DNA of 64,000 bases from Pseudalkalibacillus hwajinpoensis (GTDB lineage Bacteria; Bacillota; Bacilli; Bacillales; Guptibacillaceae): assembly GCF_015234585.1 (NCBI RefSeq), contig NZ_JADFCM010000008.1, positions 992,001 to 1,056,000 of the forward strand, given 5' to 3'. Below, in pieces: positions 19,773-29,477 of the stretch (position 1 is its first letter; each line of letters opens with the position of its first letter). A program made the translations under genes and the position numbers. Below the pieces are notes generated by a model. It saw only the letters and a list, made by a program, of their open reading frames with translations, was not told the DNA's origin and ran no database searches.

Positions 19773-20615
19773 ATGACACAGCACACAAACTGGGACAATG
19801 TATATGAAGATGCAATCAGATGGATACGAGAAGCGGGTCAAGAGATCATGGGTTCCTTCAGAACTTCCTTTAAGATTGATACTAAAAGCAATCCAAATGA
19901 TCTCGTAACGGACATTGATAAACAAACGGAGAAGTTTTTTATTGAAAAAATTAAGGAAGCTTATCCAAGTCATCGAATCATGGGCGAAGAAGGTTTTGGT
20001 GATAATATAGAACAGTTGAACGGCGTTATTTGGTTTTTAGATCCTATTGATGGAACGATGAATTTCGTTCACCAACAAACTAATTTCGCTATATCGATCG
20101 GGATATACGAAGAGGGAGTAGGGAAACTGGCGTTTATTTATGATGTAACGAAGGACGAGCTGTATCATTGTAAAAAAGGTTCAGGAGTTTATTTAAACGA
20201 TGAGAAAATCAAACCGTTGAAAACGACTAACCTTTCAGAGTCCCTTCTAGCTATAAACGCGACCTGGGTAACAGAAAATCATCGAATAGACCCTCGCACG
20301 TTCTCACCTCTTCTAAAAAAAATCCGTGGAACACGTTCTTATGGCAGTGCAGCTATTGAATTGGCGTACGTAGCCGCCGGTCGACTTGATGGGTATGTTT
20401 CCCTGCGACTTGCTCCGTGGGATTTTGCTGCTGGTAAAATGTTAATTGAGGAAGGCGGAGGGATATGTACAACAGTTGATAACAAAGAGATTGATTTACT
20501 TGATAAGAATACAATTTTTGCTGGTACCGAATTATTCCATACTGAGGTTCAAAAAGAATACATTCAGCCTGCGCTTGATCAAAATTATTACTTAAGAACT
20601 CCTTCTTCAAGATGA
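19773..20615 (+). CDS. suhB: Inositol monophosphatase family protein
   Basis: A 280-residue Mg2+-dependent Li+-sensitive phosphatase fold protein (YktC/SuhB). Motifs: IMGEEGFG (metal Glu), WFLDPIDGTMNFVH (metal Asp pair) and APWDFAAGKMLIEEGG near the C-terminus. It hydrolyses inositol-1-phosphate and related sugar phosphates in the cytosol; the in vivo substrate is not set by sequence. AAAAGGAG lies 7-8 nt before the ATG. Its stop codon overlaps the start of the next gene by 4 nt (ATGA), which indicates coupled translation. Confidence 0.92.
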   Translation: MTQHTNWDNVYEDAIRWIREAGQEIMGSFRTSFKIDTKSNPNDLVTDIDKQTEKFFIEKIKEAYPSHRIMGEEGFGDNIEQLNGVIWFLDPIDGTMNFVHQQTNFAISIGIYEEGVGKLAFIYDVTKDELYHCKKGSGVYLNDEKIKPLKTTNLSESLLAINATWVTENHRIDPRTFSPLLKKIRGTRSYGSAAIELAYVAAGRLDGYVSLRLAPWDFAAGKMLIEEGGGICTTVDNKEIDLLDKNTIFAGTELFHTEVQKEYIQPALDQNYYLRTPSSR

Positions 20616-21070
20616 GGTTGTTAACAGCTCCTGTATCTCAAGAAAATATTGCTGAACTTCTTTTTGAGTGGACGCAAGAAGACGAAACATGGCTTCTTGC
20701 AGAATTTGGTCGAATCCCATTATTCGAAGATATGATTTCATACATACAAACATATGAAGGAATGGGCTGCGAGTTTAATGTATGGTTCTACGGCGATCTA
20801 CCGGTAGCGATTACGGCCGTTCTTGACGATGCACCGTCTAATCAAAAATCATGGTTAGGGACAATTGTCGTTCATCCTATGAAGCGTAAGTCGGGTATTG
20901 GTTGTAGCGTTATTCGCACCTTATTAGGTGAAAAAAACGATGTTGTTTTTTCAGGTATTCCTTATGACCTGAACGAATGGAGTCTTTTTTTAGGTAAGTG
21001 TGGATTCGAGCAATACGGAATTGAAGAAGAGGGGAAAAAATATTTAATTTTGGTCCACCCAAATGGGTGA
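20612..21070 (+). CDS. GNAT acetyltransferase
   Basis: A 152-residue Gcn5-related N-acetyltransferase. The acetyl-CoA-binding A motif is recognisable at about residues 88-115 (GTIVVHPMKRKSGIGCSVIRT), with a motif-B-like segment LNEWSLFLGKCGFEQYGI near the C-terminus. The substrate is unknown. Its ATG overlaps the suhB stop, so the two are expressed together; I do not recall this pair in B. subtilis. A strong terminator follows. Confidence 0.78.
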   Translation: MRLLTAPVSQENIAELLFEWTQEDETWLLAEFGRIPLFEDMISYIQTYEGMGCEFNVWFYGDLPVAITAVLDDAPSNQKSWLGTIVVHPMKRKSGIGCSVIRTLLGEKNDVVFSGIPYDLNEWSLFLGKCGFEQYGIEEEGKKYLILVHPNG

Positions 21071-21084
21071 AAAGGTGAATAGAT

Positions 21085-21117
21085 AAAAGAGCTGTTCTAT
21101 TTGAACAGCTCTTTTCA
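21085..21117. terminator. Bidirectional terminator
   Basis: AAAAGAGCTGTTC (21085-21097) pairs perfectly with 21103-21115; it lies between the GNAT gene and convergent ylaF. Confidence 0.92.
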
Positions 21118-21124
21118 TGTGATC

Positions 21125-21298
21125 TTATAGTTCTGCTTTACGTTTAATACGAAAGCCCATTCCCATAAAGAAACCTACTCCGATAAATGAAAGAAGCCCG
21201 CCGATCCAGCTTTGTTCAGCTATAGATACGCCGATTGCACACATGCTTGCAACCGCTAGAATGGCCATTAAGAGTAAAAGGAAATTATGCTTGTTCAT
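21125..21298 (-). CDS. ylaF: DUF5325 membrane protein YlaF
   Basis: A 57-residue protein with two membrane segments (about 5-24 and 28-47) and a basic RIKRKAEL tail. The AIGVSIAEQSW motif between the helices and the position divergent from typA match YlaF (DUF5325). Function unknown. I chose the ATG giving MNKHNFLLLL, with AAGGGGG 8 nt upstream; the longer ORF start lacks such a site. Confidence 0.78.
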   Translation of the reverse strand: MNKHNFLLLLMAILAVASMCAIGVSIAEQSWIGGLLSFIGVGFFMGMGFRIKRKAEL

Positions 21299-21381
21299 GT
21301 AGAAAGCCCCCTTTATAGTACTAGTGTACAATAACCATGTTGCTGGTGAAAGAAGAGAAATTTCGCGTAAAGCGATATCTG

Positions 21382-21390
21382 TGTTATAAT
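21382..21390 (+). promoter_or_regulatory. Extended -10 promoter of typA
   Basis: TGTTATAAT: a TG dinucleotide one base before a perfect TATAAT (21385-21390). The -35 region is weak, as usual for extended -10 promoters. It gives a leader of about 50 nt. Confidence 0.55.
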
Positions 21391-21449
21391 GGTCTAGTTA
21401 TTGAGTTTATCGTCAGAAATAAGGCGAGAATACGAGGAGAGAATAATTA

Positions 21450-23282
21450 ATGGCAATAAGAGAAGATATTCGTAACATCGCAATCATTGCCCACGTTGAC
21501 CACGGCAAAACGACGTTGGTAGACCAAATGCTACACCAGTCTGGAACGTTTCGTGATAACGAGCAAGTAAGCGAACGTGCGATGGATTCGAACGACCTTG
21601 AGAGAGAACGCGGGATCACGATCCTTGCTAAAAATACGGCAATTAACTATGAAGACAAACGAATCAACATCATGGATACACCTGGACATGCCGACTTCGG
21701 TGGTGAAGTTGAACGTATCATGAAAATGGTAGATGGCGTTCTTCTAGTTGTTGACGCTTATGAAGGCTGTATGCCACAGACACGTTTCGTGCTTAAGAAG
21801 GCTCTTGAGCAGAAGCTTACACCAATTGTAGTTCTTAACAAAATTGACCGTCCTGCAGCACGTCCTGAAGAAGTTGTGGATGAAGTCGTTGATTTATTTA
21901 TTGATCTTGGCGCGGACGAAGATCAGCTAGACTTCCCAGTGGTTTATGCTTCAGCAATCAACGGTACAGCTAGTCTTGATCCTGAAGTACAGGATGACGA
22001 TATGAAAGTTCTTATGAACACAATTATTGATAACATTCCTGCACCTCTAGATAACAGTGACGAGCCTCTTCAATTCCAAATTACACTTCTTGATTACAAC
22101 GACTATCTTGGAAGAATTGGAATTGGTCGTGTGTTCAGAGGAACAATGAAGGTTGGCCAACAGGTAGCCCTGATGAAGGTCGATGGAACAGTGAAGCAAT
22201 TTAGAGTGACTAAGCTCTTTGGTTTCATTGGATTGAAGCGTACTGAGATCGAAGAAGCGAAAGCTGGCGACCTTGTAGCGGTTTCTGGTATGGAAGAAAT
22301 CAACGTAGGTGAAACAGTTTGTCCTTACGATCATCAGGAAGCACTTCCTATTCTTCGTATTGATGAGCCTACTCTTCAGATGACGTTCCTTGTAAACAAT
22401 AGTCCTTTTGCTGGTAAAGAAGGTAAATACATTACAAGTCGTAAAATTGAAGAGCGTCTTAGAGCTCAGCTTGAAACTGACGTAAGTCTTCGCGTTGAAA
22501 ATACAGATTCTCCAGATGCATGGGTTGTCTCAGGACGTGGTGAGCTTCACCTTTCAATCCTAATTGAGAACATGCGTCGTGAAGGATATGAGCTTCAAGT
22601 TTCAAAACCTGAAGTTATCGTTCGTGAAGTAGACGGCGTTGCAAGTGAGCCTGTTGAACGCGTTCAAATCGACGTACCTGAAGACTACACTGGTTCTGTA
22701 ATGGAATCACTTGGTGAGCGTAAAGGTGAAATGGTTAACATGGTAAACAACGGTTCAGGCCAAGTTCGCCTTGAATTCATGGTTCCTGCTCGTGGTTTGA
22801 TTGGTTACTCAACTGAGTTCCTAACACAAACACGCGGATATGGTATTATTAACCATACATTTGAAACGTATATGCCTCTTATTAGCGGTCGTGTAGGTGG
22901 ACGTCGTGCTGGTGTTCTTGTTTCAATGGAAAAAGGAAAAGCATCAGAGTACGGTATTATGGGTGTTGAAGACCGCGGTACAATTTTCGTAGCTCCAGGT
23001 ACTGAAGTTTACGAAGGAATGATCGTTGGGGAACACACTCGTGAGAATGACATCACGGTTAACATCGTTAAAGTGAAGCAGATGACGAATATGCGTTCTG
23101 CCAACAAAGACCAAACGGTTTCCATGAAGAAGCCTCGCGTTCTAACTCTTGAAGAAGCGCTTGAGTATTTGAACGATGATGAGTATTGCGAAGTAACACC
23201 GGATTCAATCCGTCTTCGTAAGAAAATCCTTGATAAGAACGAACGTGAAAAGAACGCTAAAAAGAAAAAAACAGCCCAATAA
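21450..23282 (+). CDS. typA: Ribosome-associated GTPase TypA/BipA
   Basis: A 610-residue translational GTPase of the EF-G class that binds ribosomes and aids large-subunit assembly and stress or cold adaptation. G motifs: AHVDHGKT (P-loop, near residue 15), DTPGHADF and NKID. The GTPase domain (about 1-200) is followed by a beta-barrel domain II, EF-G domain III and V-like regions, and the BipA-specific C-terminal domain (about 480-610) with a basic KKKKTA tail. It is YlaG in B. subtilis. It is monocistronic, with its own promoter and terminator. Confidence 0.96.
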   Translation: MAIREDIRNIAIIAHVDHGKTTLVDQMLHQSGTFRDNEQVSERAMDSNDLERERGITILAKNTAINYEDKRINIMDTPGHADFGGEVERIMKMVDGVLLVVDAYEGCMPQTRFVLKKALEQKLTPIVVLNKIDRPAARPEEVVDEVVDLFIDLGADEDQLDFPVVYASAINGTASLDPEVQDDDMKVLMNTIIDNIPAPLDNSDEPLQFQITLLDYNDYLGRIGIGRVFRGTMKVGQQVALMKVDGTVKQFRVTKLFGFIGLKRTEIEEAKAGDLVAVSGMEEINVGETVCPYDHQEALPILRIDEPTLQMTFLVNNSPFAGKEGKYITSRKIEERLRAQLETDVSLRVENTDSPDAWVVSGRGELHLSILIENMRREGYELQVSKPEVIVREVDGVASEPVERVQIDVPEDYTGSVMESLGERKGEMVNMVNNGSGQVRLEFMVPARGLIGYSTEFLTQTRGYGIINHTFETYMPLISGRVGGRRAGVLVSMEKGKASEYGIMGVEDRGTIFVAPGTEVYEGMIVGEHTRENDITVNIVKVKQMTNMRSANKDQTVSMKKPRVLTLEEALEYLNDDEYCEVTPDSIRLRKKILDKNEREKNAKKKKTAQ

Positions 23283-23294
23283 GGGTGTCTAATG

Positions 23295-23332
23295 CGATTC
23301 AAAAGGGGCATCCCTTTTGGATCGTTTTTTTA
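23295..23332 (+). terminator. Terminator of typA
   Basis: CGATTCAAAAGGG (23295-23307) pairs with 23312-23324 with one G-U pair, then a T7 run. Confidence 0.9.
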
Positions 23333-23520
23333 TTGTTTAGCAATCTTCCCTCTTATGTATGGGGTTTTTAAAAGCTATGTTAGGTTTTACTGTTGATTCT
23401 CGATTTTGGGCTTATTTGAGTGAAACCTTTATTAACATAGCTTTTTTTAAAAAAAGAGAAGAAATCGTTTACTTTTATTTATGGTTTGTTTTATTATGCT
23501 TTTATACCGGGGGTGAATAA

Positions 23521-23841
23521 ATGAATACGGAACCTACCATTGCATCGGAAGATTTATCATTTTTCGCTAAGTTGGTTGGCATTGAAGATAATATGACCCT
23601 GGGGTTTTATTTGCTATATGCGATCATCGTTATCCTTTGTATTGTTGTCTATCGTCTTGGCTTTGCCAAAAAACTTCCTCTGCTAAAAAACGTTATCGTA
23701 TACGCTGTTCTTGTTATTGGATGTTTTCCGCTAACCTTTTTTGGAATCGGTTTGCCGGTTGCTGAAGGATTAGTAGCTTCTGCTGTCGTATTAATTATTT
23801 ATAAGGTGCGACTCAATCAAGCGAAGAAAAAAGAAGCGTAA
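23521..23841 (+). CDS. ylaH: YlaH family membrane protein
   Basis: A 106-residue protein with three membrane segments (about 27-46, 56-75 and 78-96) and the core LGFAKKLPLLKN, which is the YlaH hallmark. The N-terminus is acidic and probably cytosolic or periplasmic; the C-terminus is lysine-rich. Function unknown. GGGGGTGAATAA precedes the ATG. It follows typA as in B. subtilis and is followed after 22 nt by a second small gene. Confidence 0.85.
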   Translation: MNTEPTIASEDLSFFAKLVGIEDNMTLGFYLLYAIIVILCIVVYRLGFAKKLPLLKNVIVYAVLVIGCFPLTFFGIGLPVAEGLVASAVVLIIYKVRLNQAKKKEA

Positions 23842-23863
23842 TGTCATAAGGTGGAGGGACACT

Positions 23864-24136
23864 TTGAATCTTCAGGATACGATGTATAATTGGCTTAGTA
23901 TTAAAGTTGTCGCTGATTATCGAAAGGATGATCAGGCAGCGCAAGATACGTGCAGTTTTTTTATGGACATCTTAACAGAAGATCATAATGTGGCGGACTT
24001 ATCTGTGGAAGTGACTGAGGAATACTACGTCGTTTATTATGTGAAGGATGGGAAAAGCGATTCGAAGAAATTTCCATCTGAATTAATTGAAGCGCTGTTA
24101 TCCTCGATTGAAAATGAACCAAAGTATAATCAATGA
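23864..24136 (+). CDS. Conserved small protein, unknown
   Basis: A 90-residue soluble acidic protein starting with TTG (LNLQDTMYNWLSIKVV), with GGTGGAGGG about 7 nt upstream. It has an alternating beta pattern (SVEVTEEYYVVYYVKDGKSDSKKF) and a C-terminal helix. I do not recognise a family; B. subtilis has nothing here that I recall. It is probably co-transcribed with ylaH and ends at a terminator shared with the convergent membrane-protein gene. Confidence 0.7.
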   Translation: MNLQDTMYNWLSIKVVADYRKDDQAAQDTCSFFMDILTEDHNVADLSVEVTEEYYVVYYVKDGKSDSKKFPSELIEALLSSIENEPKYNQ

Positions 24137-24141
24137 ATGAG

Positions 24142-24170
24142 AAAAGACGTGCTGAAAGCACGTCTTTCTT
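24142..24170. terminator. Bidirectional terminator
   Basis: AAAGACGTGCT (24143-24153) pairs perfectly with 24157-24167. Confidence 0.88.
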
Positions 24171-24179
24171 AACACAGAG

Positions 24180-24617
24180 CTATTTCTCATTAAGGGCATA
24201 AACACCAAACAAGATCGCTGCATAGATTAAGTGCCCTGTTGTCCAGTATCCAATCGCGACGAGGTCAAAGAGATCCGGAGTGGGCTTAATAGCAAGGTAT
24301 GTTAAAGGAAAATAGAGAAAAACGGTTGGTAGAGTTAATACGTAAGCAAAGATCGCCTGATATACTTTCTTATTAGAGAAAAATCTTGAGCTCCCTAAAC
24401 TGAAAACAACACCGATGATAAGGGAAATAATAAGATGAAAAACAAATTCAATAAGTTCTGGCCAGTTTATGTTCCCAATAATCGGTATGAAATCAATGTT
24501 TAGAAGGAGCGTATAAACGAGTTTGCCAGTAGTGAATTGAATAACTTTTAATATTAGTCCGAGGGCAATCCCAGAAATCGTTCCAGCCAGTAAACCAAGC
24601 TTTATTTTACCACTCAT
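24180..24617 (-). CDS. Four-helix membrane protein, unknown
   Basis: A 145-residue integral membrane protein with four hydrophobic segments (about 6-26, 48-70, 80-103 and 120-141). It begins MSGKIKLGLLAGTISGIALG, with a Gly-rich first helix. No family is recognised. The open frame extends upstream another 59 codons, but that part lies over ylaI in another frame. The ATG at 24617 overlaps the end of ylaI (ATGAGTGGTAA), so I infer translational coupling; an alternative ATG is at 24629. It forms a two-gene unit with ylaI. Confidence 0.72.
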   Translation of the reverse strand: MSGKIKLGLLAGTISGIALGLILKVIQFTTGKLVYTLLLNIDFIPIIGNINWPELIEFVFHLIISLIIGVVFSLGSSRFFSNKKVYQAIFAYVLTLPTVFLYFPLTYLAIKPTPDLFDLVAIGYWTTGHLIYAAILFGVYALNEK

Positions 24618-24807
24618 CGTTCGATTCATCCTGGTGGAATAATTTAAATTCCCCAGTATCTTTACGTTCTTTTGTTCGCGTCTCAATTCGTTCATTACAT
24701 GTGTCACACATATAGGTATGGATCGGTCTGTTGCGTAGTTTTTTAGCAAGCGGACTCCCGCTATCGATTTTTTCGATTTTATCACATAATACACATTTTA
24801 CTCGCAT
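24607..24807 (-). CDS. ylaI: Zinc-finger-like protein YlaI
   Basis: A 66-residue protein with two CxxC pairs (CVLC near residue 5 and CDTC near residue 34), a likely zinc ribbon, and the conserved core KKLRNRPIHTYMCDTC. This is the YlaI/DUF2197 family. Function unknown. GAGAGGTG lies just before the ATG. It is the first gene of a unit with the downstream membrane protein, overlapping it by 11 nt. Confidence 0.88.
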   Translation of the reverse strand: MRVKCVLCDKIEKIDSGSPLAKKLRNRPIHTYMCDTCNERIETRTKERKDTGEFKLFHQDESNDEW

Positions 24808-24907
24808 CTTTTACACCTCTCATTCCATGTTGCTAGTATAGCATGAATAACGGTATCCTTTGCAGTATAATGCGTTAGATAACAGGTAATAAAATGGAGG
24901 GAATATC

Positions 24908-25375
24908 ATGCCAAATAAAGTAGACCAAACTTTAACGAATGATCTTTTAACGTTACTTAAGAGGGAACAATATGCGCTTCTTTCAACGATTGATCATGAA
25001 ACGACAGGACCAAATATTAGCGCTATCTCCTGGTTATACGCTGTCAATCGTGAAACAATCGTATTCGCTGTGGATCAGAAATCGAGAATTGTGACAAATA
25101 TTCAGACCAATGATCATGTTTCGATTACGCTAATTGGAAACGAAAGTACCTATGCGATTACCGGTAGAGCTTCATTAGCGGAGGAGAGGATGCAGGACGT
25201 TCCGCTGAAGCTTACGATGTTTAAGCTTCAGATTAAAGAAGTGCGAGATGTGATGTTTTATGGTGCGAAAATGTCCGTTGAACCTGTCTATGAAAAAACG
25301 TATGATCCTGAAGCAGCTGCAAAATTAGATCGCTCCGTCATGGCTCAACTAAAAAAATCCACCGAAACAAATTAA
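24908..25375 (+). CDS. Pyridoxamine 5'-phosphate oxidase-like protein
   Basis: A 155-residue protein with an FMN-binding split-barrel fold (about 10-125). Typical features are the early strand ALLSTIDHETTGPNISAISW, a central VSITLIGNESTYAITGRA, and the helix that follows. Such proteins bind FMN or a related cofactor such as F420 or haem; it is too short and divergent to call a true PdxH. TGGAGGG lies 6 nt before the ATG. It is monocistronic with a strong terminator. Confidence 0.78.
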   Translation: MPNKVDQTLTNDLLTLLKREQYALLSTIDHETTGPNISAISWLYAVNRETIVFAVDQKSRIVTNIQTNDHVSITLIGNESTYAITGRASLAEERMQDVPLKLTMFKLQIKEVRDVMFYGAKMSVEPVYEKTYDPEAAAKLDRSVMAQLKKSTETN

Positions 25376-25406
25376 CCGACCCGTTGGGGTCGGTTAGTTT
25401 GTTTTA
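25373..25406. terminator. Terminator after the split-barrel gene
   Basis: TAACCGACCC (25373-25382) pairs with 25387-25396, then a T-rich run. It includes the gene's stop codon. Confidence 0.88.
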
Positions 25407-25431
25407 TTAGATATTTGTAATAGCCGAAGAA

Positions 25432-26022
25432 TTATTTATCTAAGTCTTGTTTCTCCTGCTGCTGTTTCAATTGTTTTTCTTCTTTTGCGGGTATTTGTTT
25501 ATCATTTGAGCGAACGGGATCAGGTTCAGATTTGTTCGTTTTACTAGGCACTTCAGGCATTAGTCTTCCGACAATATCAGCAAGCTCTTCCATTACGCCT
25601 CCGATTGGATGCCCTCGTTTAATTTCGGTCGCCATTTGCTTCAATCGATAAGTAGTGTCGGCATCAGCTGTAATCACTGCATTTGCTCCATATGGATCTT
25701 TTTGAAGTGCTTCGGCTACTGTATATTTGATGGAGCTAACACGAGAACGATCGAGCTTTTGGTTTACATCAATACCGACTACTGCATATTTTCCAGTAAC
25801 AATAGCTGTAGCATCGTTCACATCAGGTACTTGTTTAGCGATAGTAACAAGATTTTCCGCAATATCTGTAGCTGATAAGTTTTTATTCTCTGGTGTTTTT
25901 ACGGACTGTTTGACATATTGAACTCGCTCCGTTTTTTCCTTATTTGTAGCAACAGGATCATCATTTGCCTGACATGCAGCAAGTAGACAAATCACGATGA
26001 GACTCCATCGAATCTTAATCAT
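25432..26022 (-). CDS. ylaJ: YhcN/YlaJ family spore lipoprotein
   Basis: A 196-residue predicted lipoprotein: hydrophobic start and lipobox LAAC (Cys17), a linker, then the YhcN/YlaJ domain (about 45-150) with VPDVNDATAIVTGKYAVVGI and VAEALQKDPYGANAVITADA, and a Lys/Gln/Glu-rich tail. The family is sporulation-associated, found in the forespore membrane or cortex zone. ACGGAGGTAA precedes the ATG. It is divergent from ylaK, as in B. subtilis. Confidence 0.9.
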   Translation of the reverse strand: MIKIRWSLIVICLLAACQANDDPVATNKEKTERVQYVKQSVKTPENKNLSATDIAENLVTIAKQVPDVNDATAIVTGKYAVVGIDVNQKLDRSRVSSIKYTVAEALQKDPYGANAVITADADTTYRLKQMATEIKRGHPIGGVMEELADIVGRLMPEVPSKTNKSEPDPVRSNDKQIPAKEEKQLKQQQEKQDLDK

Positions 26023-26191
26023 ATCGATTACCTCCGTAATAAGCGATTTATAATAAATTCCTACAGTTTGTTAATTATTTTCTGAATAACCGTCTAACTT
26101 TATACACTAGTTCATAGATTATAGAAAACGTAGATAGTCCCAACTGTTTTTCGTACCTGTTAGAGCAACTTAAATTTGGTCAGGAGGCGAA

Positions 26192-27523
26192 GTGTTGGAT
26201 AAGGTTTACGTCCTAGATACTAACGTGTTACTCCAGGATCCAAATGCGATTTATTCGTTTGAGACGAATGAAATTGTCATTCCAGCTGTGGTGTTAGAAG
26301 AAGTGGATTCAAAGAAAAGGTATATGGATGAAATAGGCAGGAACGCAAGGCAAGTATCACGCATGATTGATGGTTTTCGAGAACGCGGAAAGCTTCATGA
26401 GTCGATTCCTCTTGAAAACGGCGGGACGCTTCGAATCGAACTGAACCATCGATCTTTTCAATACTTACAGGATAAATTTGTTGAGAAAACAAACGATAAC
26501 AGAATTCTGGCGGTCGCATTGAATTTGTTTTTAGAAGAAGGGAAATTAAAGTCTGGTCGAACAGTGATTCTTGTTAGTAAAGATGCTTTGGTACGTGTTA
26601 AAGCGGATGCAATGGGCATACAAGCGGAGGATTTTTTAAGCGACAGAGTTGTTGAATTTAATCAGATTTATACAGGATATGAAGAAAGGTATGTTGATTC
26701 AGAGGTGCTCAATCAGTTTTTTGAGAAGCATTATATTGACGCCAAATTGTTAAAAGGAAGACCGCTTTATCCCAATCAATACGTCATCTTAAAAGACCCG
26801 GTTCAAGCCTCGTCATCCGGAATTGGCAAAGTAGATAAGAATTGTAAAAAAGTTGAAAAGACAGCGATGGAAACGGAATATATGTGGGGAATAGGTCCGA
26901 GGAATGTACAGCAAAGAATGGCGCTAGATTTGCTTGTTCGTAGCGACATCCCACTTGTAACACTTGTAGGAAAAGCAGGAACAGGAAAAACGCTTTTAGC
27001 AATGGCGGCTGGATTAATGCAAACAGAAGATTTAAATCGCTACAAAAAACTTTTTATTGCGAGACCGATTGTTCCAGTTGGAAAAGATATTGGATTTCTG
27101 CCAGGGGAGAAAGAAGAAAAGTTACGTCCGTGGATGCAGCCTATATTTGATAATCTAGAATATCTGTTTAATGTTAAAAAGACGGGGGAGCTTGAAAAGA
27201 TCCTCTCGGGAATCGGTTCCATTCAAGTAGAAGCATTAACGTACATTCGTGGAAGAAGTTTACCTGATCAATATATTATAATAGATGAAGCACAAAATTT
27301 AACCAAGCATGAAGTGAAAACGATCTTAACAAGGGTTGGTGAGGGAAGTAAAATTGTTCTCCTCGGTGATCCACAGCAAATTGATCATCCTTATCTTGAT
27401 GAATACACAAATGGACTCACTTATGTTGTCGAAAAATTTAAAGACCAGCCGCTTAGCGGACATGTTAAGCTCGAGAAAGGTGAACGTTCTCTGCTTGCCC
27501 GCATTGCAGCTGATCTACTTTAG
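26192..27523 (+). CDS. ylaK: PIN-PhoH family ATPase YlaK
   Basis: A 443-residue two-domain protein. An N-terminal PIN nuclease-like domain (about 1-150) has the acidic site VLDTNVLL, VLEEVDSKKR and TNDNRILAVA. A C-terminal PhoH helicase/ATPase domain (about 225-443) has Walker A VGKAGTGKT and Walker B IIIDEAQNLT. PIN-PhoH proteins act as RNA-unwinding nucleases in some bacteria; the B. subtilis role is unclear. AGGAGGCGA is just upstream of two candidate starts, GTG at 26192 and TTG at 26195. The 3' end overlaps the convergent gene by 4 nt. Confidence 0.9.
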   Translation: MLDKVYVLDTNVLLQDPNAIYSFETNEIVIPAVVLEEVDSKKRYMDEIGRNARQVSRMIDGFRERGKLHESIPLENGGTLRIELNHRSFQYLQDKFVEKTNDNRILAVALNLFLEEGKLKSGRTVILVSKDALVRVKADAMGIQAEDFLSDRVVEFNQIYTGYEERYVDSEVLNQFFEKHYIDAKLLKGRPLYPNQYVILKDPVQASSSGIGKVDKNCKKVEKTAMETEYMWGIGPRNVQQRMALDLLVRSDIPLVTLVGKAGTGKTLLAMAAGLMQTEDLNRYKKLFIARPIVPVGKDIGFLPGEKEEKLRPWMQPIFDNLEYLFNVKKTGELEKILSGIGSIQVEALTYIRGRSLPDQYIIIDEAQNLTKHEVKTILTRVGEGSKIVLLGDPQQIDHPYLDEYTNGLTYVVEKFKDQPLSGHVKLEKGERSLLARIAADLL

Positions 27524-28014
27524 ATGACAGTTATACCTGAAACGTATTTAAATGGTTCGGAAGCGTTCGAGCCATCCCCGAAATAGAAATGGGTAGGGCC
27601 ATCTTCTCTGAGCGGCTTTCCATCTTGGGAAAAGCGAAGAAAGCCGTTCATGGCTTCATCCATCGTCATACTCTGCTTAGAGCCATCTTTAAAATCTAGC
27701 TGAACCTTCTCGCTATCGTTAGTAGGATCAGCATTAGATAAAAATGGTTTAAGTGGGATAACGAAACTTCCTGTTAGAATGCGTTCTTTCTCAAACCTTT
27801 TGATACTTTTGTTAACAGGAGGTTTAATTCCTGTAAGCTCTCTTTCAAAGCGTTCAGCCTGAGTACGGATGTAATCGTTCTCATTCTTTTCGCTTGAACC
27901 ATCAAATTTCAAAAATTCCTCTAATTCAATCTTACGATCATCAAATATCCATACGCTTGCGTCTAAAGTAATGGAATAATTGACTTTCCCCTTAATAGGT
28001 AAAATCGTCTCCAT
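27520..28014 (-). CDS. ylaL: Conserved protein at the ylaL position
   Basis: A 164-residue soluble protein between ylaK and glsA, where B. subtilis has ylaL; the symbol rests on synteny and size. It starts METILPIKGKVNYSITLDAS, with beta-rich N- and C-terminal parts around a charged helical middle (about 35-80). GGGGTG precedes the ATG. Function unknown. Its stop overlaps the ylaK stop by 4 nt, and no hairpin lies between the two convergent genes. Confidence 0.68.
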   Translation of the reverse strand: METILPIKGKVNYSITLDASVWIFDDRKIELEEFLKFDGSSEKNENDYIRTQAERFERELTGIKPPVNKSIKRFEKERILTGSFVIPLKPFLSNADPTNDSEKVQLDFKDGSKQSMTMDEAMNGFLRFSQDGKPLREDGPTHFYFGDGSNASEPFKYVSGITVI

Positions 28015-28132
28015 CTAGTACACCCCACAATCAAAATCTTTTGCAAACCAAGTATACCGGTTATGCTTGCATTTGTCACATTTGGGGAACAGTATGGTGA
28101 GAGTCAATTTGTTCCGAGCGGGAGGATTTAAG

Positions 28133-29062
28133 ATGAGATGTCGTACAGAAGAAGAATTAGTGGAACTAGTTAGGAAAAGCAAGCCATTTACGAAAGATGG
28201 AAAAGTGGCAGATTATATTCCAGCCCTTGCAAAATCCGATCCAGATAAGCTAGCAATTGCAATCTACTCCAAGGAAGACGGATGTTTATCAGCCGGAGAT
28301 GTAGGCGAAACGTTTACCCTTCAAAGTATCTCTAAAGTTCTAACACTAGCCTTAGCAATTATGGACTCAGGAGAGGAGCATGTTTTCTCAAGGGTAGGAA
28401 TGGAGCCTACGGGAGATCCATTTAATTCAATTGCCAAACTTGAGACGATGGTGCCCTCAAAACCACTTAATCCAATGATTAATGCGGGTGCATTAGTTGT
28501 TACAAATATGATTCATGGTAGTTCAGTAGAGGAAAAAGTTGGGCGCATACTGCAATTAATTCATGATATGACGAACAACTCTAGCATTGGAATTAATACC
28601 GAAGTAGCGGATTCGGAATATGAATCGGCGAATTTAAACCGAGCATTAAGTTATTTCATGAAGCAGCACGGCATTATTGATGATAATGTAGAAATGCTTC
28701 TTGAAGCTTATACAAAACAGTGTGCAATTGAAGTGAACTGTAAAGATCTTGCTAGAATAGGGATGGTTCTAGCTAATGAAGGAAAAGACCCTGAAACGGA
28801 AAGAAGGATTATTCCAAGATATATAGCGAGAATCGTGAAAACGTTTATGGTCACATGCGGCATGTACAATGCATCTGGTGAGTTTGCGATTAACGTGGCC
28901 ATTCCTGCCAAAAGTGGTGTCTCAGGTGGGATTTTAAGCCTTGTTCCAAATGAAATGGGAATTGGTGTTTATAGTCCACCACTTGATGCAAAAGGCAATA
29001 GTATTGCTGGAAACAAACTTCTTGAGAATCTTTCTTCACAATATGGACTAAGTATTTTCTAA
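28133..29062 (+). CDS. glsA: Glutaminase
   Basis: A 309-residue serine-dependent glutaminase (beta-lactamase-like fold) hydrolysing glutamine to glutamate and ammonia in the cytosol. Seen: the catalytic SxxK in [15 protein letters not shown], the [11 protein letters not shown] motif, the catalytic Tyr region, and [13 protein letters not shown]. Length equals the family norm when the start is the ATG at 28133, which has GGGAGGATT 3-6 nt upstream; the frame is open further upstream but without a site. It is YlaM (glnA2) in B. subtilis. Confidence 0.93.
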   Translation: MRCRTEEELVELVRKSKPFTKDGKVADYIPALAKSDPDKLAIAIYSKEDGCLSAGDVGETFTLQSISKVLTLALAIMDSGEEHVFSRVGMEPTGDPFNSIAKLETMVPSKPLNPMINAGALVVTNMIHGSSVEEKVGRILQLIHDMTNNSSIGINTEVADSEYESANLNRALSYFMKQHGIIDDNVEMLLEAYTKQCAIEVNCKDLARIGMVLANEGKDPETERRIIPRYIARIVKTFMVTCGMYNASGEFAINVAIPAKSGVSGGILSLVPNEMGIGVYSPPLDAKGNSIAGNKLLENLSSQYGLSIF

Positions 29063-29155
29063 ACACATCCGCGTTTACCCTGCTTTTTCTTGCAATTTTG
29101 TGGCATTCCTTTTATGATAATAGAAGGAATGGGAAAGGGAACGGAGGGATCAGAT

Positions 29156-29437
29156 TTGTCAACTGGTATGGCAACAGGACATCGTGAAAAAGCATACGAG
29201 CTGTTAAAAGCCGATGCGCATAAGATCCTAAAACTTATCGAAGTTCAAATGGAGAATTTGACGATGCCTCAGTGTCCTCTGTATGAAGAGGTTCTTGATA
29301 CGCAGATGTTTGGTTTATCTCGCGAAATTGACTTCGCGGTTCGTCTTGGATTAGTAAATGAAGAGGATGGCAAAGAATTGCTTGAATCACTTGAGCGTCA
29401 GCTTTCGGCTCTTCATGAAGCTAGTATGAGGAAATAA
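29156..29437 (+). CDS. ylaN: YlaN, iron/Fur-linked protein
   Basis: A 93-residue UPF0358 protein, matched nearly throughout by [20 protein letters not shown] and [16 protein letters not shown]. YlaN binds Fe(II) and relieves Fur repression in Bacillus and Staphylococcus, and is conditionally essential (published, recalled). The start was set at the TTG at 29156, with GGAGGGA 5 nt upstream, giving the family length; the longer open frame adds 22 residues unlike the family. It is followed by a strong terminator. Confidence 0.9.
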   Translation: MSTGMATGHREKAYELLKADAHKILKLIEVQMENLTMPQCPLYEEVLDTQMFGLSREIDFAVRLGLVNEEDGKELLESLERQLSALHEASMRK

Positions 29438-29439
29438 TG

Positions 29440-29477
29440 AAAGCTCAAACTATCAATGATAGTTTGAGCTTTTTGTT
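29440..29477 (+). terminator. Terminator of ylaN
   Basis: A 16-bp perfect stem (29440-29455 with 29457-29472, core AAGCTCAAACTATC), then TT-G-TTT. Confidence 0.93.

Noticed and set aside
24618..24794. N-terminal extension of the four-helix membrane protein
   Set aside because: This part is ylaI read in another frame; the membrane protein begins near 24617.
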